This document shows, in pieces, positions 17,458 to 25,934 of a stretch of 64,000 nt of DNA. A model generated the notes under the pieces. The model had not been told where the DNA came from, did not search any database, and saw only the letters and a program-made list of their open reading frames with translations. How positions within the stretch are numbered: the stretch's first letter is position 1; each line of letters begins with the position of its first letter. Where the stretch lies: positions 1,116,001-1,180,000 of the forward strand of contig CAXXYD010000002.1 in assembly GCA_963675565.2 (NCBI GenBank). Reading direction: 5' to 3'. A program made the position numbers and the translations under genes. This DNA is from JARRKU01 sp963675565 (GTDB lineage Bacteria > Desulfobacterota > Desulfobacteria > Desulfobacterales > Desulfosarcinaceae).

Positions 17458-17522
17458 AGAGGGACGGGGATGAAATTATGCGTTTCTTTGAAAGAAACGC
17501 ATAATTTCATCCCCGTCCCTCT
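17458..17522. repeat. REP-like palindrome, family A, copy 1
   Basis: Perfect inverted repeat: arms 17458-17489 and 17491-17522 (32 nt each) around one G. Arms begin AGAGGGACGGGGATGAAATT. A second copy with the same core lies at 63450-63515. No transposase gene adjoins it. The form resembles REP sequences mobilised by REP-associated tyrosine transposases (RAYTs), which is inference. Confidence 0.85.
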
Positions 17523-17617
17523 CGATTCAATAACAGACCCCAGGCATCATTTGAATCCGGGCTTTGGCACTGGGATTCAGAGATAATTATCATTGAATAC
17601 AAAGGGTAAGCCGTGCT

Positions 17618-19000
17618 ATGAAATGGAATTCAATACATCCAACGCGTATCGGTGAAATAATGGCAGCCCCCATATCCAAATATCATGTGCCGGCCGGCGC
17701 TTTTCATATCAGTGAAAAAGCGCCGCTGATCCTGCAGGCATACCTGGGAACGTGCGTCGGACTGGCCTTGCACTGCCGGGTCAGCGGCATTGGCGGAGTG
17801 ATCCATTTGCTTTTGCCGGAGCCGTTGTCCTCCCTCACCTGCGTCCAGCCGGAAAAGTATGCCAGAACAGGCATACCACTGTTCATCCAATCCATGATCG
17901 ATGCCGGCGCCCACCGGGAAAGCCTTTCAGCCTGCCTGGCCGGCGGGGCGCTTGTGGGGCCGTTGAGCCGCCAGGACCTTGATCTGGATATCGGCGGCCG
18001 GACCACGGAGGTGGCCCGTAAAATCCTGGAAGATGAAAACATTGAAATCGTAAAATCCGAAACCGGCGGTTTTTTTACCTGTTGCCTGAGCATGGACATG
18101 ATTTCAGGCGAATTTACCATCGAACCCGCAGGTCAAAGCAAATTGTCGAACAGCCCCTGCGTAAAAAACCCGGCACCCGATGAAATCAAAAATGCAATCG
18201 GCAAACTCAAGCCCATTCCCCAGGTGGCACTCAAGGTCCTGCGGCTTATCGACCTCAACAAATACGATATCGACAATATATCCAACGAGATCCGTAAAGA
18301 CCAGGTCATAACGGCACGCACCCTGCAGCTGGCGAACTCTGCCATGTTCGCGGCCAAACGAACCATTTCCACACTGGACCACGCCATCGTCTTTCTGGGA
18401 CAGGATCTTCTGGTCAAGCTGGTTTTGACTGCCGCAGTTCAGGGATATTATGAACAATCGGGCATGGGCTATGCGCTGTGCAAAGGCGGTCTATACCATC
18501 ATGCCATCGGATGTGCACAAATTGCGGAGGCGCTGGCGCGCAAGACCGGCAATACAGAGCCGGGACGCGCCTATACCGCCGGCTTGCTTCATGATATCGG
18601 AAAAGTGGTGCTCGACCAATACGTGACGGGCGCCTTTCCTTTTTTTTACCGCTCCATTACGGAAGATCAGACATCTGTCCAGGATGTTGAAAAACGCGCC
18701 TTCGGAATCGATCACACCGAAGTGGGACGGTACCTGGCTCGACAATGGTCTTTCCCAAAGGCGCTTGAATACGCCATTTACCACCACCACCAGCCCTGGA
18801 AGGCGACGGAACACAGAGAACTGTCCACCCTGATCTATCTGGCTGATCTGATGATGTCCCGGTTTCATACCGAACTGGAAATCGAACGTCTGGACACCTC
18901 TGGACTGGATACGCAATTGACCGCTATGGGATTAACCGATAAGGAATTTTGCGATCTGTTGGATACTATTCCGCCCGCTGTTTTCAAGCCCTTCGACTAA
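17618..19000 (+). CDS. CheD-HDOD fusion protein
   Basis: 460 residues. Residues about 20-165 are CheD-like: LGTCVGLAL, GIGGVIHLLLPEP, with the catalytic Cys and His of the CheD deamidase triad kept, and ACLAGGAL. Residues about 195-440 are an HDOD domain: KLKPIPQVALKVLRLI, ARTLQLANSAMF, GLLHDIGKVVLD, HTEVGRYLARQW. CheD deamidates glutamines of chemoreceptors; HDOD domains sense or transmit signals without confirmed hydrolase activity. Fusion suggests coupling of receptor modification to a second signal. AAAGGG lies 14 nt before the ATG at 17618; an alternative start is 17660. Confidence 0.85.
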   Translation: MKWNSIHPTRIGEIMAAPISKYHVPAGAFHISEKAPLILQAYLGTCVGLALHCRVSGIGGVIHLLLPEPLSSLTCVQPEKYARTGIPLFIQSMIDAGAHRESLSACLAGGALVGPLSRQDLDLDIGGRTTEVARKILEDENIEIVKSETGGFFTCCLSMDMISGEFTIEPAGQSKLSNSPCVKNPAPDEIKNAIGKLKPIPQVALKVLRLIDLNKYDIDNISNEIRKDQVITARTLQLANSAMFAAKRTISTLDHAIVFLGQDLLVKLVLTAAVQGYYEQSGMGYALCKGGLYHHAIGCAQIAEALARKTGNTEPGRAYTAGLLHDIGKVVLDQYVTGAFPFFYRSITEDQTSVQDVEKRAFGIDHTEVGRYLARQWSFPKALEYAIYHHHQPWKATEHRELSTLIYLADLMMSRFHTELEIERLDTSGLDTQLTAMGLTDKEFCDLLDTIPPAVFKPFD

Positions 19001-19044
19001 GCCGCAATCAAGATTTTGAAAAACAAGGAGAAGGCCGGATCACA

Positions 19045-20460
19045 ATGAAAGTGAGCAAACAGAAACAGGACCTGCTGCGCCGGCTTCCCGGTGTGGATCG
19101 GCTGCTCGAGGAGACCGAGAAATCGCCGGATTGCCATATTTTTTCAAAAAGCGTGTTGCTCAAAGCCATTCGAACCCTGCTGGAAAAGCAGCGCAATGCC
19201 ATTCTGGCGTCATCGGACACAGAACCGCCGGGCCCTTTGTCGTTTGGCATCAACGCCGCCGACATTGCCCTGCAGGCAGCGCAAATTACGGCATTCAATC
19301 TGAAGCCTGTCGTCAATGCCACGGGAATTGTGGTCCATACCAACCTTGGGCGTTCATGTCTTGCACCCGAGGCAGTGGCGCACATGACAGCGGTGGCCGA
19401 CCGGTATTCCAACCTCGAATTCGACCTTTCCCGGGGACGCCGGGGATCGCGTTACAGCGTCGTGGAAGCGTTGATATGCGAAATCAGCGGTGCTGAATCG
19501 GCCATGGTGGTCAACAACAATGCCGGAGCCGTCCTGCTCTGCCTCGACACCCTGGCCCGGAACCGATCGGTCATCTTATCCCGGGGAGAACTCGTGGAAA
19601 TCGGGGGCAGCTTCCGCATTCCGGATGTCATGGCCAAAAGCGGCGCCACCCTTAAGGAGGTCGGCACCACCAACCGCACCCATTTAGCCGATTACGAGAG
19701 GGCCATCGGTACGGACACGGGCCTGCTTCTGAAAGTGCATACCAGCAACTTCAGCATCGTGGGTTTCACATCTTCGGTTCCCCTCGGCGAATTGGTATCC
19801 CTGGGAAAGCAATTCAACCTTCCGGTGATGGAGGACCTGGGCAGCGGCAATTTTATCAACATGGAGCGTTTCGGCCTGCAATCGGAACCCACTGTCCAGG
19901 CATCGGTGGCCACCGGTGCAGATGTGATTTCATTCAGCGGGGATAAATTGCTGGGTGGCCCCCAGGCAGGCCTTATCGTGGGCAAAAAGCCGATTATCGA
20001 TGCCATCAAAAGCAATCCGTTAACCCGGGCGTTGCGAATCGACAAGCTCACCCTGGCGGCACTTGAAGCCACATTGAGCCTGTACCGCGATCCGATGCAA
20101 GCCGTAGAACGAATCCCCACGCTGAGAATGATTGCCATCCAAAAACCTGAACTCGAAAGACGGGCGCGGCAGCTCTTGGCCAAACTGGATGCCCTGGCCA
20201 GACCGGAATTGTCCCTTGGCCTTCACGAACTGCCATCCAAAGCCGGCGGCGGCTCTCTGCCGTTGCTCGAGCTGCCCAGCTGTTGTGTGGGTGTGCAAAT
20301 CAAGGGCATTTCGGCCAATGCCATCGAAAAATCTCTGCGCCGCCACCAGCCTCCCATTATCGGCAGGATCGAGAGCGACACATTTATCCTGGATCCTCGC
20401 ACCCTCAGGGATGATGATGACGACTTCATTGTTTCCGCGTTTGCGCAACTGCTGACATGA
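19045..20460 (+). CDS. selA: L-seryl-tRNA(Sec) selenium transferase
   Basis: 471 residues from the ATG at 19045 (MKVSKQKQDLLRRLPGVDRL), preceded by AAGGAGAAGG; the upstream open frame overlaps the previous gene. Motifs: VVNATGIVVHTNLGRS, GRRGSRYSVVE, VNNNAGAVLLCL, and the PLP lysine in SFSGDKLLGGPQAG (about residue 300). SelA converts Ser-tRNA(Sec) to Sec-tRNA(Sec) with selenophosphate, so the organism makes selenoproteins. No selB, selC or selD and no clear in-frame UGA selenoprotein was recognised in this window. Confidence 0.97.
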   Translation: MKVSKQKQDLLRRLPGVDRLLEETEKSPDCHIFSKSVLLKAIRTLLEKQRNAILASSDTEPPGPLSFGINAADIALQAAQITAFNLKPVVNATGIVVHTNLGRSCLAPEAVAHMTAVADRYSNLEFDLSRGRRGSRYSVVEALICEISGAESAMVVNNNAGAVLLCLDTLARNRSVILSRGELVEIGGSFRIPDVMAKSGATLKEVGTTNRTHLADYERAIGTDTGLLLKVHTSNFSIVGFTSSVPLGELVSLGKQFNLPVMEDLGSGNFINMERFGLQSEPTVQASVATGADVISFSGDKLLGGPQAGLIVGKKPIIDAIKSNPLTRALRIDKLTLAALEATLSLYRDPMQAVERIPTLRMIAIQKPELERRARQLLAKLDALARPELSLGLHELPSKAGGGSLPLLELPSCCVGVQIKGISANAIEKSLRRHQPPIIGRIESDTFILDPRTLRDDDDDFIVSAFAQLLT

Positions 20461-20599
20461 TGAGGTTCGGACGGACTGAAACGTCCTTGATTTTTAACCC
20501 ACAATCATTATAGTTAACCGTTTTACCCATACTGCGCAGGCGAACCGCAACCACCATGGCGGAATGGATGCATCCCCTGCCGACCGAGGAGTTGTCCAT

Positions 20600-20830
20600 A
20601 TGCCCATATTCGAATACCATTGTAAAAAATGCGGCCATCAATTCGAAAAACTGGTATTCGGCCAGGAATGCCCGGCATGCCCCGAATGTGAGAGCGCCGA
20701 TGTGTGCAAGCTCATGTCCACGTGTGGCTTCGTATCCAAAGGTGAGGGCGGGCAGACCGTCCGTGCATCTTCGTCTTCGTCTTCCTGCGGCGGCTGCACG
20801 GCCTCGAGCTGTGCCGGTTGCGGCCAATGA
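20600..20830 (+). CDS. FmdB/FwdB family zinc ribbon protein
   Basis: 76 residues from the ATG at 20600 (MPIFEYHCKKCGHQFEKL). Two CxxC knuckles (CKKC and CPEC) form the zinc ribbon. The C-terminus is Ser-rich with a CGGC...SSCAGC tail that may bind metal. FmdB-type ribbons are found beside formylmethanofuran dehydrogenase and many other operons as putative regulators; function unproven. Its stop overlaps the hemC start (ATGA). Confidence 0.85.
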   Translation: MPIFEYHCKKCGHQFEKLVFGQECPACPECESADVCKLMSTCGFVSKGEGGQTVRASSSSSSCGGCTASSCAGCGQ

Positions 20831-21762
20831 AGCCCAAAGCCGTCCGCATTGGCACCCGTGGGAGTAAACTGGCCCTTTGGCAGGCCAACTGGGTCAAAGC
20901 GGCCATTGAACGCCATACCCCAGGGGTCACCGCCGAGCTGGTCATCATCAAGACCAAAGGGGATAAGATCCTGGACGTACCGCTGGCCAAAGTGGGCGGA
21001 AAAGGATTGTTCGTCAAGGAAATCGAAGAAGCCATTCTGGGCTCCCATATTGACTTGGCCGTTCACAGCATGAAGGATATGCCCGCCGAACTGCCCGAAG
21101 GTCTTTATATCAGCGCTGTACCGCAACGGGAAAACCCCCTGGATGCCCTTGTCGCCAACCACCATGCTTCCCTGAAGACACTGCCGGACCGCGCCGTTGT
21201 CGGCACCAGCAGTTTGCGCCGCAGCGCACAGCTATTGCACCTGCGCCCGGATCTGAAAATCGAACCGCTGCGCGGCAACCTGGACACCCGGCTCAAAAAG
21301 CTGGACACCACAAAACTGGATGCCATCGTACTGGCGGCGGCCGGCCTGATTCGGCTGGGACTGTCGGATCGCATCAATGCCGCGCTGAATTGCGATACCA
21401 TGCTGCCGGCCGTGGGCCAGGGCGCATTGTGCATAGAAAGCCGAAAAAACGATGCCCTTATCGACCCATTGCTCTCCGCCCTGGAGGACGCCCCCACCCG
21501 GATGGCCATAACCGCCGAGCGCGCCTTCCTGCACCGCCTCGAAGGCGGATGCCAAGTGCCCATTGCCGCCCACGCAACGGTTCAAGACGATCAGCTCCAT
21601 ATCACCGGGCTGGTTGCGGAGCTGGATGGACGGACCGTGATCAAAGCGTCCCTCGATGGCCCGTGCGATCAGGCAGCGTCCCTGGGCCGTCGCCTCGCCG
21701 GGGATCTTTTGGCAAAAGGGGCCGGTGAAATATTGGACAGATTGGAGAAACATGCCGGATAA
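20827..21762 (+). CDS. hemC: Porphobilinogen deaminase (hydroxymethylbilane synthase)
   Basis: 311 residues from the ATG at 20827. IGTRGSKLALWQA, VGGKGLFVKEIEEA, DLAVHSMKDMPAELPEG, GTSSLRRSAQL, LRGNLDTRL and the dipyrromethane cofactor Cys in LEGGCQVP are all present. It polymerises four porphobilinogens to hydroxymethylbilane for heme, siroheme and corrinoid. In a dissimilatory sulfate reducer, siroheme (sulfite reductase) and corrinoid (acs cluster) are both in demand. It overlaps the following gene by 11 nt. Confidence 0.97.
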   Translation: MKPKAVRIGTRGSKLALWQANWVKAAIERHTPGVTAELVIIKTKGDKILDVPLAKVGGKGLFVKEIEEAILGSHIDLAVHSMKDMPAELPEGLYISAVPQRENPLDALVANHHASLKTLPDRAVVGTSSLRRSAQLLHLRPDLKIEPLRGNLDTRLKKLDTTKLDAIVLAAAGLIRLGLSDRINAALNCDTMLPAVGQGALCIESRKNDALIDPLLSALEDAPTRMAITAERAFLHRLEGGCQVPIAAHATVQDDQLHITGLVAELDGRTVIKASLDGPCDQAASLGRRLAGDLLAKGAGEILDRLEKHAG

Positions 21763-23284
21763 CACCAAAAAAGGGATTGTCTATCTGGTCGGCGCCGGCC
21801 CCGGAGACCCGGACCTGATCACGGTCAAAGGATTGCGCTGCATCCAAACCGCCGACGTGCTGATTTATGACTATCTTGCAGCCAAAGCGTTCCTGAACCG
21901 TGTGCAAAACAACTGTGAATGCATTTATGTCGGCAAAAAGGGCGGTGACCACACCCTTTCCCAGGATGGCATCAACGACCTGATTGTTGAAAAAGCGGCT
22001 GCCGGAAAGGTCGTCACGCGCCTTAAGGGCGGAGACCCGTTTATTTTCGGCAGGGGCGGTGAAGAGGCCGAAGTGCTGGTTGCAGCCGGCATTCCCTTTG
22101 AAATTGTGCCCGGCGTGACCTCCGCCATCGCCGCACCGGCATATGCCGGAATTCCGCTGACCCATCGGGAATTTACCAGCACCCTGGCATTCGTCACCGG
22201 CCATGAAGATCCCACCAAGGAGACATCCGGCATTGACTGGCCGTCCCTTGCGCGCGGCATTGGGACTTTGGTCTTTTTTATGGGGGTTAAAAATCTGCCC
22301 CATATCGTCGATCGCCTGATCCGCAACGGCCGGGCCGCGGAAACCCCCGTGGCACTGGTTCGCTGGGGCACCACCCCCCGGCACCGGACGGTTACCGGCA
22401 CCCTGCAAAATATTGTCGCGCGCGCCCAGACAGCCGGAATGAAAGCGCCGGCCATCATTGTGGTGGGAAAAGTGGTGGAGCTGCGAGACACCTTGCAATG
22501 GTTTGAAAAGCGGCCCCTGCTGGGAAAGCGCATCGTCATCACCCGTGCCCGCGCCCAGGCCAGCGACCTGGTCCGCAAACTGACTGAAATGGGGGCCGAT
22601 TGCCTGGAGTGCCCGACCATTGAGGTTGTCGCTCCGGACAGCTGGAAGCCCCTCGACCAATCCATCGACAACATCAAACAATACGACTGGCTTGTATTTA
22701 CCAGTGTCAATGGCGTGCGGTACTTTTTTGAACGTTTGTTCAAAAAGGGCCTGGATGCCCGCGTACTGGGGAATATGGGCACGGCCGCCATCGGTCCGGC
22801 AACCGAACAGGCGCTGCTTCAATATGGTATTACCACCGATATTCTACCCCAGACCTATCAAGCCGAATCCGTAGTTGAAGCCTTTTCCCGTGAAAAGCTC
22901 AAAGGCCGCAAAGTACTGCTGCCCAGGGCGAAAGAAGCCCGGGCTGTTCTGCCGGAAGAATTGCGGCGAATGGGTGCGCATGTCGATGAAGTCACCGCAT
23001 ACCGGACCGTTCAGGCAACCGATAACCGGAATACCCTCATTGAAGATTTGAAAAACGGAAAAATTGACATGGTCACCTTCACCAGCTCATCGACTGCCAA
23101 AAATTTCAAGGCGCTGCTTCCCGACGGAGATCAGGAATGGCTCAACCACGTCACCGTCGCATCCATCGGCCCCATTACAGCTGAAACGGCGCAGTCACTG
23201 GGTTTCGTATCAACCGTCGTCGCCGATACGTTTACCATCGATGGCCTGTGCAACGCCATCCTCTCATTTTACGCCAAAAAATGA
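21752..23284 (+). CDS. cobA-hemD: Uroporphyrinogen-III C-methyltransferase / uroporphyrinogen-III synthase fusion
   Basis: 510 residues from the ATG at 21752 (MPDNTKKGIVYLVGAGPGDPDLIT). Residues 1-245 are the SAM-dependent methyltransferase (VGAGPGDPDLITVKG, RLKGGDPFIFGRGGEE, VPGVTSAIAAPAYAGIPLTH), which makes precorrin-2. Residues about 255-505 are HemD (KRIVITRARAQASDLVRKL, FTSVNGVRYFFERL, IGPATEQAL, TFTSSSTAKNF). The single polypeptide closes the ring and channels it to siroheme/cobalamin. Such fusions are typical of Desulfobacterota and clostridia. Three genes, FmdB-hemC-cobA/hemD, are overlapping. Confidence 0.96.
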   Translation: MPDNTKKGIVYLVGAGPGDPDLITVKGLRCIQTADVLIYDYLAAKAFLNRVQNNCECIYVGKKGGDHTLSQDGINDLIVEKAAAGKVVTRLKGGDPFIFGRGGEEAEVLVAAGIPFEIVPGVTSAIAAPAYAGIPLTHREFTSTLAFVTGHEDPTKETSGIDWPSLARGIGTLVFFMGVKNLPHIVDRLIRNGRAAETPVALVRWGTTPRHRTVTGTLQNIVARAQTAGMKAPAIIVVGKVVELRDTLQWFEKRPLLGKRIVITRARAQASDLVRKLTEMGADCLECPTIEVVAPDSWKPLDQSIDNIKQYDWLVFTSVNGVRYFFERLFKKGLDARVLGNMGTAAIGPATEQALLQYGITTDILPQTYQAESVVEAFSREKLKGRKVLLPRAKEARAVLPEELRRMGAHVDEVTAYRTVQATDNRNTLIEDLKNGKIDMVTFTSSSTAKNFKALLPDGDQEWLNHVTVASIGPITAETAQSLGFVSTVVADTFTIDGLCNAILSFYAKK

Positions 23285-23565
23285 CCAACCGCCGAGGCCC
23301 GATTGTGCGCGCCCTGTCGCTTCGTCGGCCATCCGGCAACCCTTGAACATGAGCGACAGGCTCCGCACGCGCTTTTCCCGGCGCTAAAACCTGTTGACCC
23401 CAAAGTCCTTAAAAAGATAGTATTGAATTGACCGTTTGGAGGAAACCTTTTGAACGGCCGAATGAATCATAGCCCATTTCCCATCCAGTACCGGCATCTG
23501 AAATCATTTCCCGATCCATCTGCTGAGTCCCATTAAAAATAAAACGGGTTGGGGGGAAAATCCGC
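23285..23565. other. Intergenic region with a 9-bp stem
   Basis: The region holds a stem CCTGTCGCT (23313-23321) pairing with AGCGACAGG (23352-23360) around a ~30-nt loop with its own partial pairing. Further on GGAGGA at about 23435 precedes a TTG-initiated 27-codon frame that I do not accept as a gene. No promoter stands out. Confidence 0.3.
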
Positions 23566-24738
23566 ATGCAGATAACTTCTATATCCAACAACAGCGAGAA
23601 GCTGATAAGCAATGTGGAAACCATCAAATCGATGATGGACCTGATCATCGCCGATATTGTGCTGATTGGACAAACCCCCGCGCCGACGTTCAAAGAGCAA
23701 GAACGGGCCAAACTGTTCCTGGATCGGTTGTGCCCATTTCATGTGGATGAATGCACTTCAGACAATTACAATAACCCCATCGGAATTATTCGCGGCAGTG
23801 CCCGCAACAAGGCCCCCATTTTTGTAGTGGCCCACCTGGACACGCCCTTCAGTGCCGATGTGGACCACAATTTCACCATTGGCCGGGACACCATTTCGGG
23901 CACCGGCCTGCTGGACAATTCCCTGGGTGTCGGCGTTCTGGCATCGCTACCGTCGATACTGCACAGACTGGATATGCAGTTTCAATCGGACATTGTGCTG
24001 GCAGGCGTCATTCAATCCATCGGCAAGGGCAACCTGCGCGGTATCCGGCACCTTCTGAAATCATGGTCCACACCGATTCGTGGGGCTGTATGCATCGAAA
24101 GCGGAGAAATCGGGCGGTTGAACTACTATTCCAACGGTATGATGCGTTGCGAAATCAGCTGTAATAGCCAGGAAGAAGGCAAACGCATCCCTCGCCGCAT
24201 GAACAATGCCATCCTGGTGCTCAATGAAGTCATCAATCAAATTCTCGAATTACGCCTGCCTTTGAAGCCTCGAACCGAAATCAATATCGGCACCATTGCC
24301 GGCGGATTGAAACATGGCCAGATCCCCAACAAAGCAACCCTGGGCCTGGAGATTCGAAGCGACGCTGATGTCATGGTGGGAAGCCTGTATATGGAGATCA
24401 GAGATATCGTCCAGGGCGTGGGACACGAATACGAGGTGGAACTGCAAACCAAAACCATCAGCAACGTACGTGCCGCGCGACTGAAACATAACCATCCGCT
24501 GGTCAAAACCGGAGCCGCGATCATCAAGCAGCTGGGTTTTTCCCCCAGCAGAGGGCCCAGCGAGTCGGAACTGTCCATTTTTCTGTCGCGCGACATTCCG
24601 GCCATAACCCTGGGCCTCACCCGCGGCCAGGGTTACCAGCAAAAGGAAGCCGCCGTCGAGATTGAACCCATCTTCAAAGGCATCGCCCAGATCATCGGCG
24701 TGCTGGAAGCCATTGATTCCGGAGTGTGCGATGAATAA
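23566..24738 (+). CDS. M20-fold metallopeptidase-like protein, probably catalytically inactive
   Basis: 390 residues, SD GGGGGG 9 nt before the ATG. The M20 scaffold is visible: APIFVVAHLDTPF (metal His/Asp, about 80-92), GTGLLDNSLGVGVL (bridging Asp, about 118) and the lid/dimerisation domain. But the segment that in relatives reads VGEEGLGDLRG, with the catalytic Glu pair, reads IQSIGKGNLRG (about 148-158), and the C-terminal metal His is replaced (GQGYQQKEAAVEI, about 350). Both changes remove residues needed for hydrolysis. The gene overlaps gpgS, so it may be a regulatory or binding subunit linked to glucosylglycerate synthesis. Function unknown. Confidence 0.65.
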   Translation: MQITSISNNSEKLISNVETIKSMMDLIIADIVLIGQTPAPTFKEQERAKLFLDRLCPFHVDECTSDNYNNPIGIIRGSARNKAPIFVVAHLDTPFSADVDHNFTIGRDTISGTGLLDNSLGVGVLASLPSILHRLDMQFQSDIVLAGVIQSIGKGNLRGIRHLLKSWSTPIRGAVCIESGEIGRLNYYSNGMMRCEISCNSQEEGKRIPRRMNNAILVLNEVINQILELRLPLKPRTEINIGTIAGGLKHGQIPNKATLGLEIRSDADVMVGSLYMEIRDIVQGVGHEYEVELQTKTISNVRAARLKHNHPLVKTGAAIIKQLGFSPSRGPSESELSIFLSRDIPAITLGLTRGQGYQQKEAAVEIEPIFKGIAQIIGVLEAIDSGVCDE

Positions 24739-25744
24739 ACCGTGGATCAAGACCAATACATTTCACTACGCCCAATTCAGTGATCTCAACCACCTTGTTG
24801 CGCTCAAGGAAAAAAAGGGAGTACGAATATCGCTTTGCCTGCCGACGCTGAATGAGGAAAAAACCATCGCCAAGGAAATCGTCATTTTCAAATCGGAACT
24901 GGTCACCCGTTTTCCCCTCATCGATGAAATCGTGGTGATCGATTCGGGGTCCTCGGACCACACTTGCGACATTGCACGCGAATTCGGCGCGGATGTATAC
25001 CTGGCGGCAGATATCCTTCCGTATCTGGAAAACCATAAGGGCAAAGGTGAAAACCTATGGAAAGCGCTTTACATCACTTCAGGCGATATCATCGTCTACC
25101 TGGATGCCGACATCAAAAATATTCATCACCGCTTCGCCTACGGGCTCATCGGGCCTTTACTGATGGACGACCGCATCAAATACGCCAAAGGATTTTATGA
25201 CCGCCCGATCACCACATGGGACAACATCACCCGCCCCACAGGTGGTGGACGGGTCACCGAACTGGTGATACGCCCTCTGTTTTCTCTTTTCTTCCCGGAA
25301 CTGACCCAGATCCTGCAGCCGCTGTCCGGCGAATACGCCGGATATCGGGAAATCTTCGAAAAAATCCCCTTTCCCATCGGCTACGGTATTGAAACCAGCA
25401 TGATCCTGGACATCTACCAGAAATGGGGACTGAATGTCATCGCCCAGGTTGACCTGGAAAAACGCGTTCATCGCAACCAGTCCACCAAAGCCCTGGGAAA
25501 AATGGCGTTTGCCATTCTGAAAACATTCATCAGCCGCAAAGTGGATTTAGGACTTATCGAATTAAAAGAAACCATGTATGATCAAATGATTCAGTATACC
25601 ATTTCAGGTGCCGATATCGAACCGGACATTGTGCGCACATTGAAAATTACGAACGTCCGCCCATGGTCGACATTCCAGAATATCAGGAAAAATTCAAACC
25701 CAACCCAACATGACCATGGTCCAGGGTGCCTGCGAAATAGTTAA
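24731..25744 (+). CDS. gpgS: Glucosyl-3-phosphoglycerate synthase-like GT81 glycosyltransferase
   Basis: 337 residues from the ATG at 24731, overlapping the previous stop. GT-A features: SLCLPTLNEEKTIAKEI (about 36-52), VVIDSGSSDHTCDIA, GKGENLWKALY, YLDADIKN (DxD motif) and TRPTGGGRVTELVIRPL. PLSGEYAGYREI and PIGYGIETSMILDIY are close to GpgS of actinobacteria and halophiles. It transfers glucose from an NDP-sugar to 3-phosphoglycerate, giving the precursor of the compatible solute glucosylglycerate. No recognisable phosphatase (GpgP) adjoins; the HAD protein at 31020 is a distant possibility only. Related GT81 enzymes make mannosylglycerate. Confidence 0.8.
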   Translation: MNKPWIKTNTFHYAQFSDLNHLVALKEKKGVRISLCLPTLNEEKTIAKEIVIFKSELVTRFPLIDEIVVIDSGSSDHTCDIAREFGADVYLAADILPYLENHKGKGENLWKALYITSGDIIVYLDADIKNIHHRFAYGLIGPLLMDDRIKYAKGFYDRPITTWDNITRPTGGGRVTELVIRPLFSLFFPELTQILQPLSGEYAGYREIFEKIPFPIGYGIETSMILDIYQKWGLNVIAQVDLEKRVHRNQSTKALGKMAFAILKTFISRKVDLGLIELKETMYDQMIQYTISGADIEPDIVRTLKITNVRPWSTFQNIRKNSNPTQHDHGPGCLRNS

Positions 25745-25768
25745 CTTTCAATGGGTTGTATGGTCTTC

Positions 25769-25782
25769 GCACGATATCGTGC
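25769..25782. promoter_or_regulatory. 14-bp perfect palindrome upstream of the PilZ gene
   Basis: GCACGATATCGTGC, 25 nt after the gpgS stop and 150 nt before the next gene. It is suited to binding a dimeric regulator; no regulator identity can be given. Confidence 0.35.
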
Positions 25783-25934
25783 TTGCCACACCCCTGATAA
25801 TATGATAGCTTGCTTCGACAAGTTAGGTAATATTATTTGTGATGAAGCTGCATTTCATTTTGCGCAAGAGGTATTGATGCGCAGTTTACCCCTTTTGCGT
25901 TCGACGGATCTGAACTGTAATGACGAGGTCGGGT

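Noticed and set aside
17328..17510. Upstream extension of pyrF by 61 codons
   Set aside because: It is translation of palindrome arm DNA; the ATG at 17327 gives the normal protein length.
17566..17582. TGGCAC followed by TTCAG as a sigma-54 promoter of the CheD-HDOD gene
   Set aside because: The invariant GC of the -12 element is absent.
23443..23535. TTG-initiated 27-codon frame after GGAGGA
   Set aside because: Too short and with no membrane, Cys-rich or other distinctive character; chance is likely.
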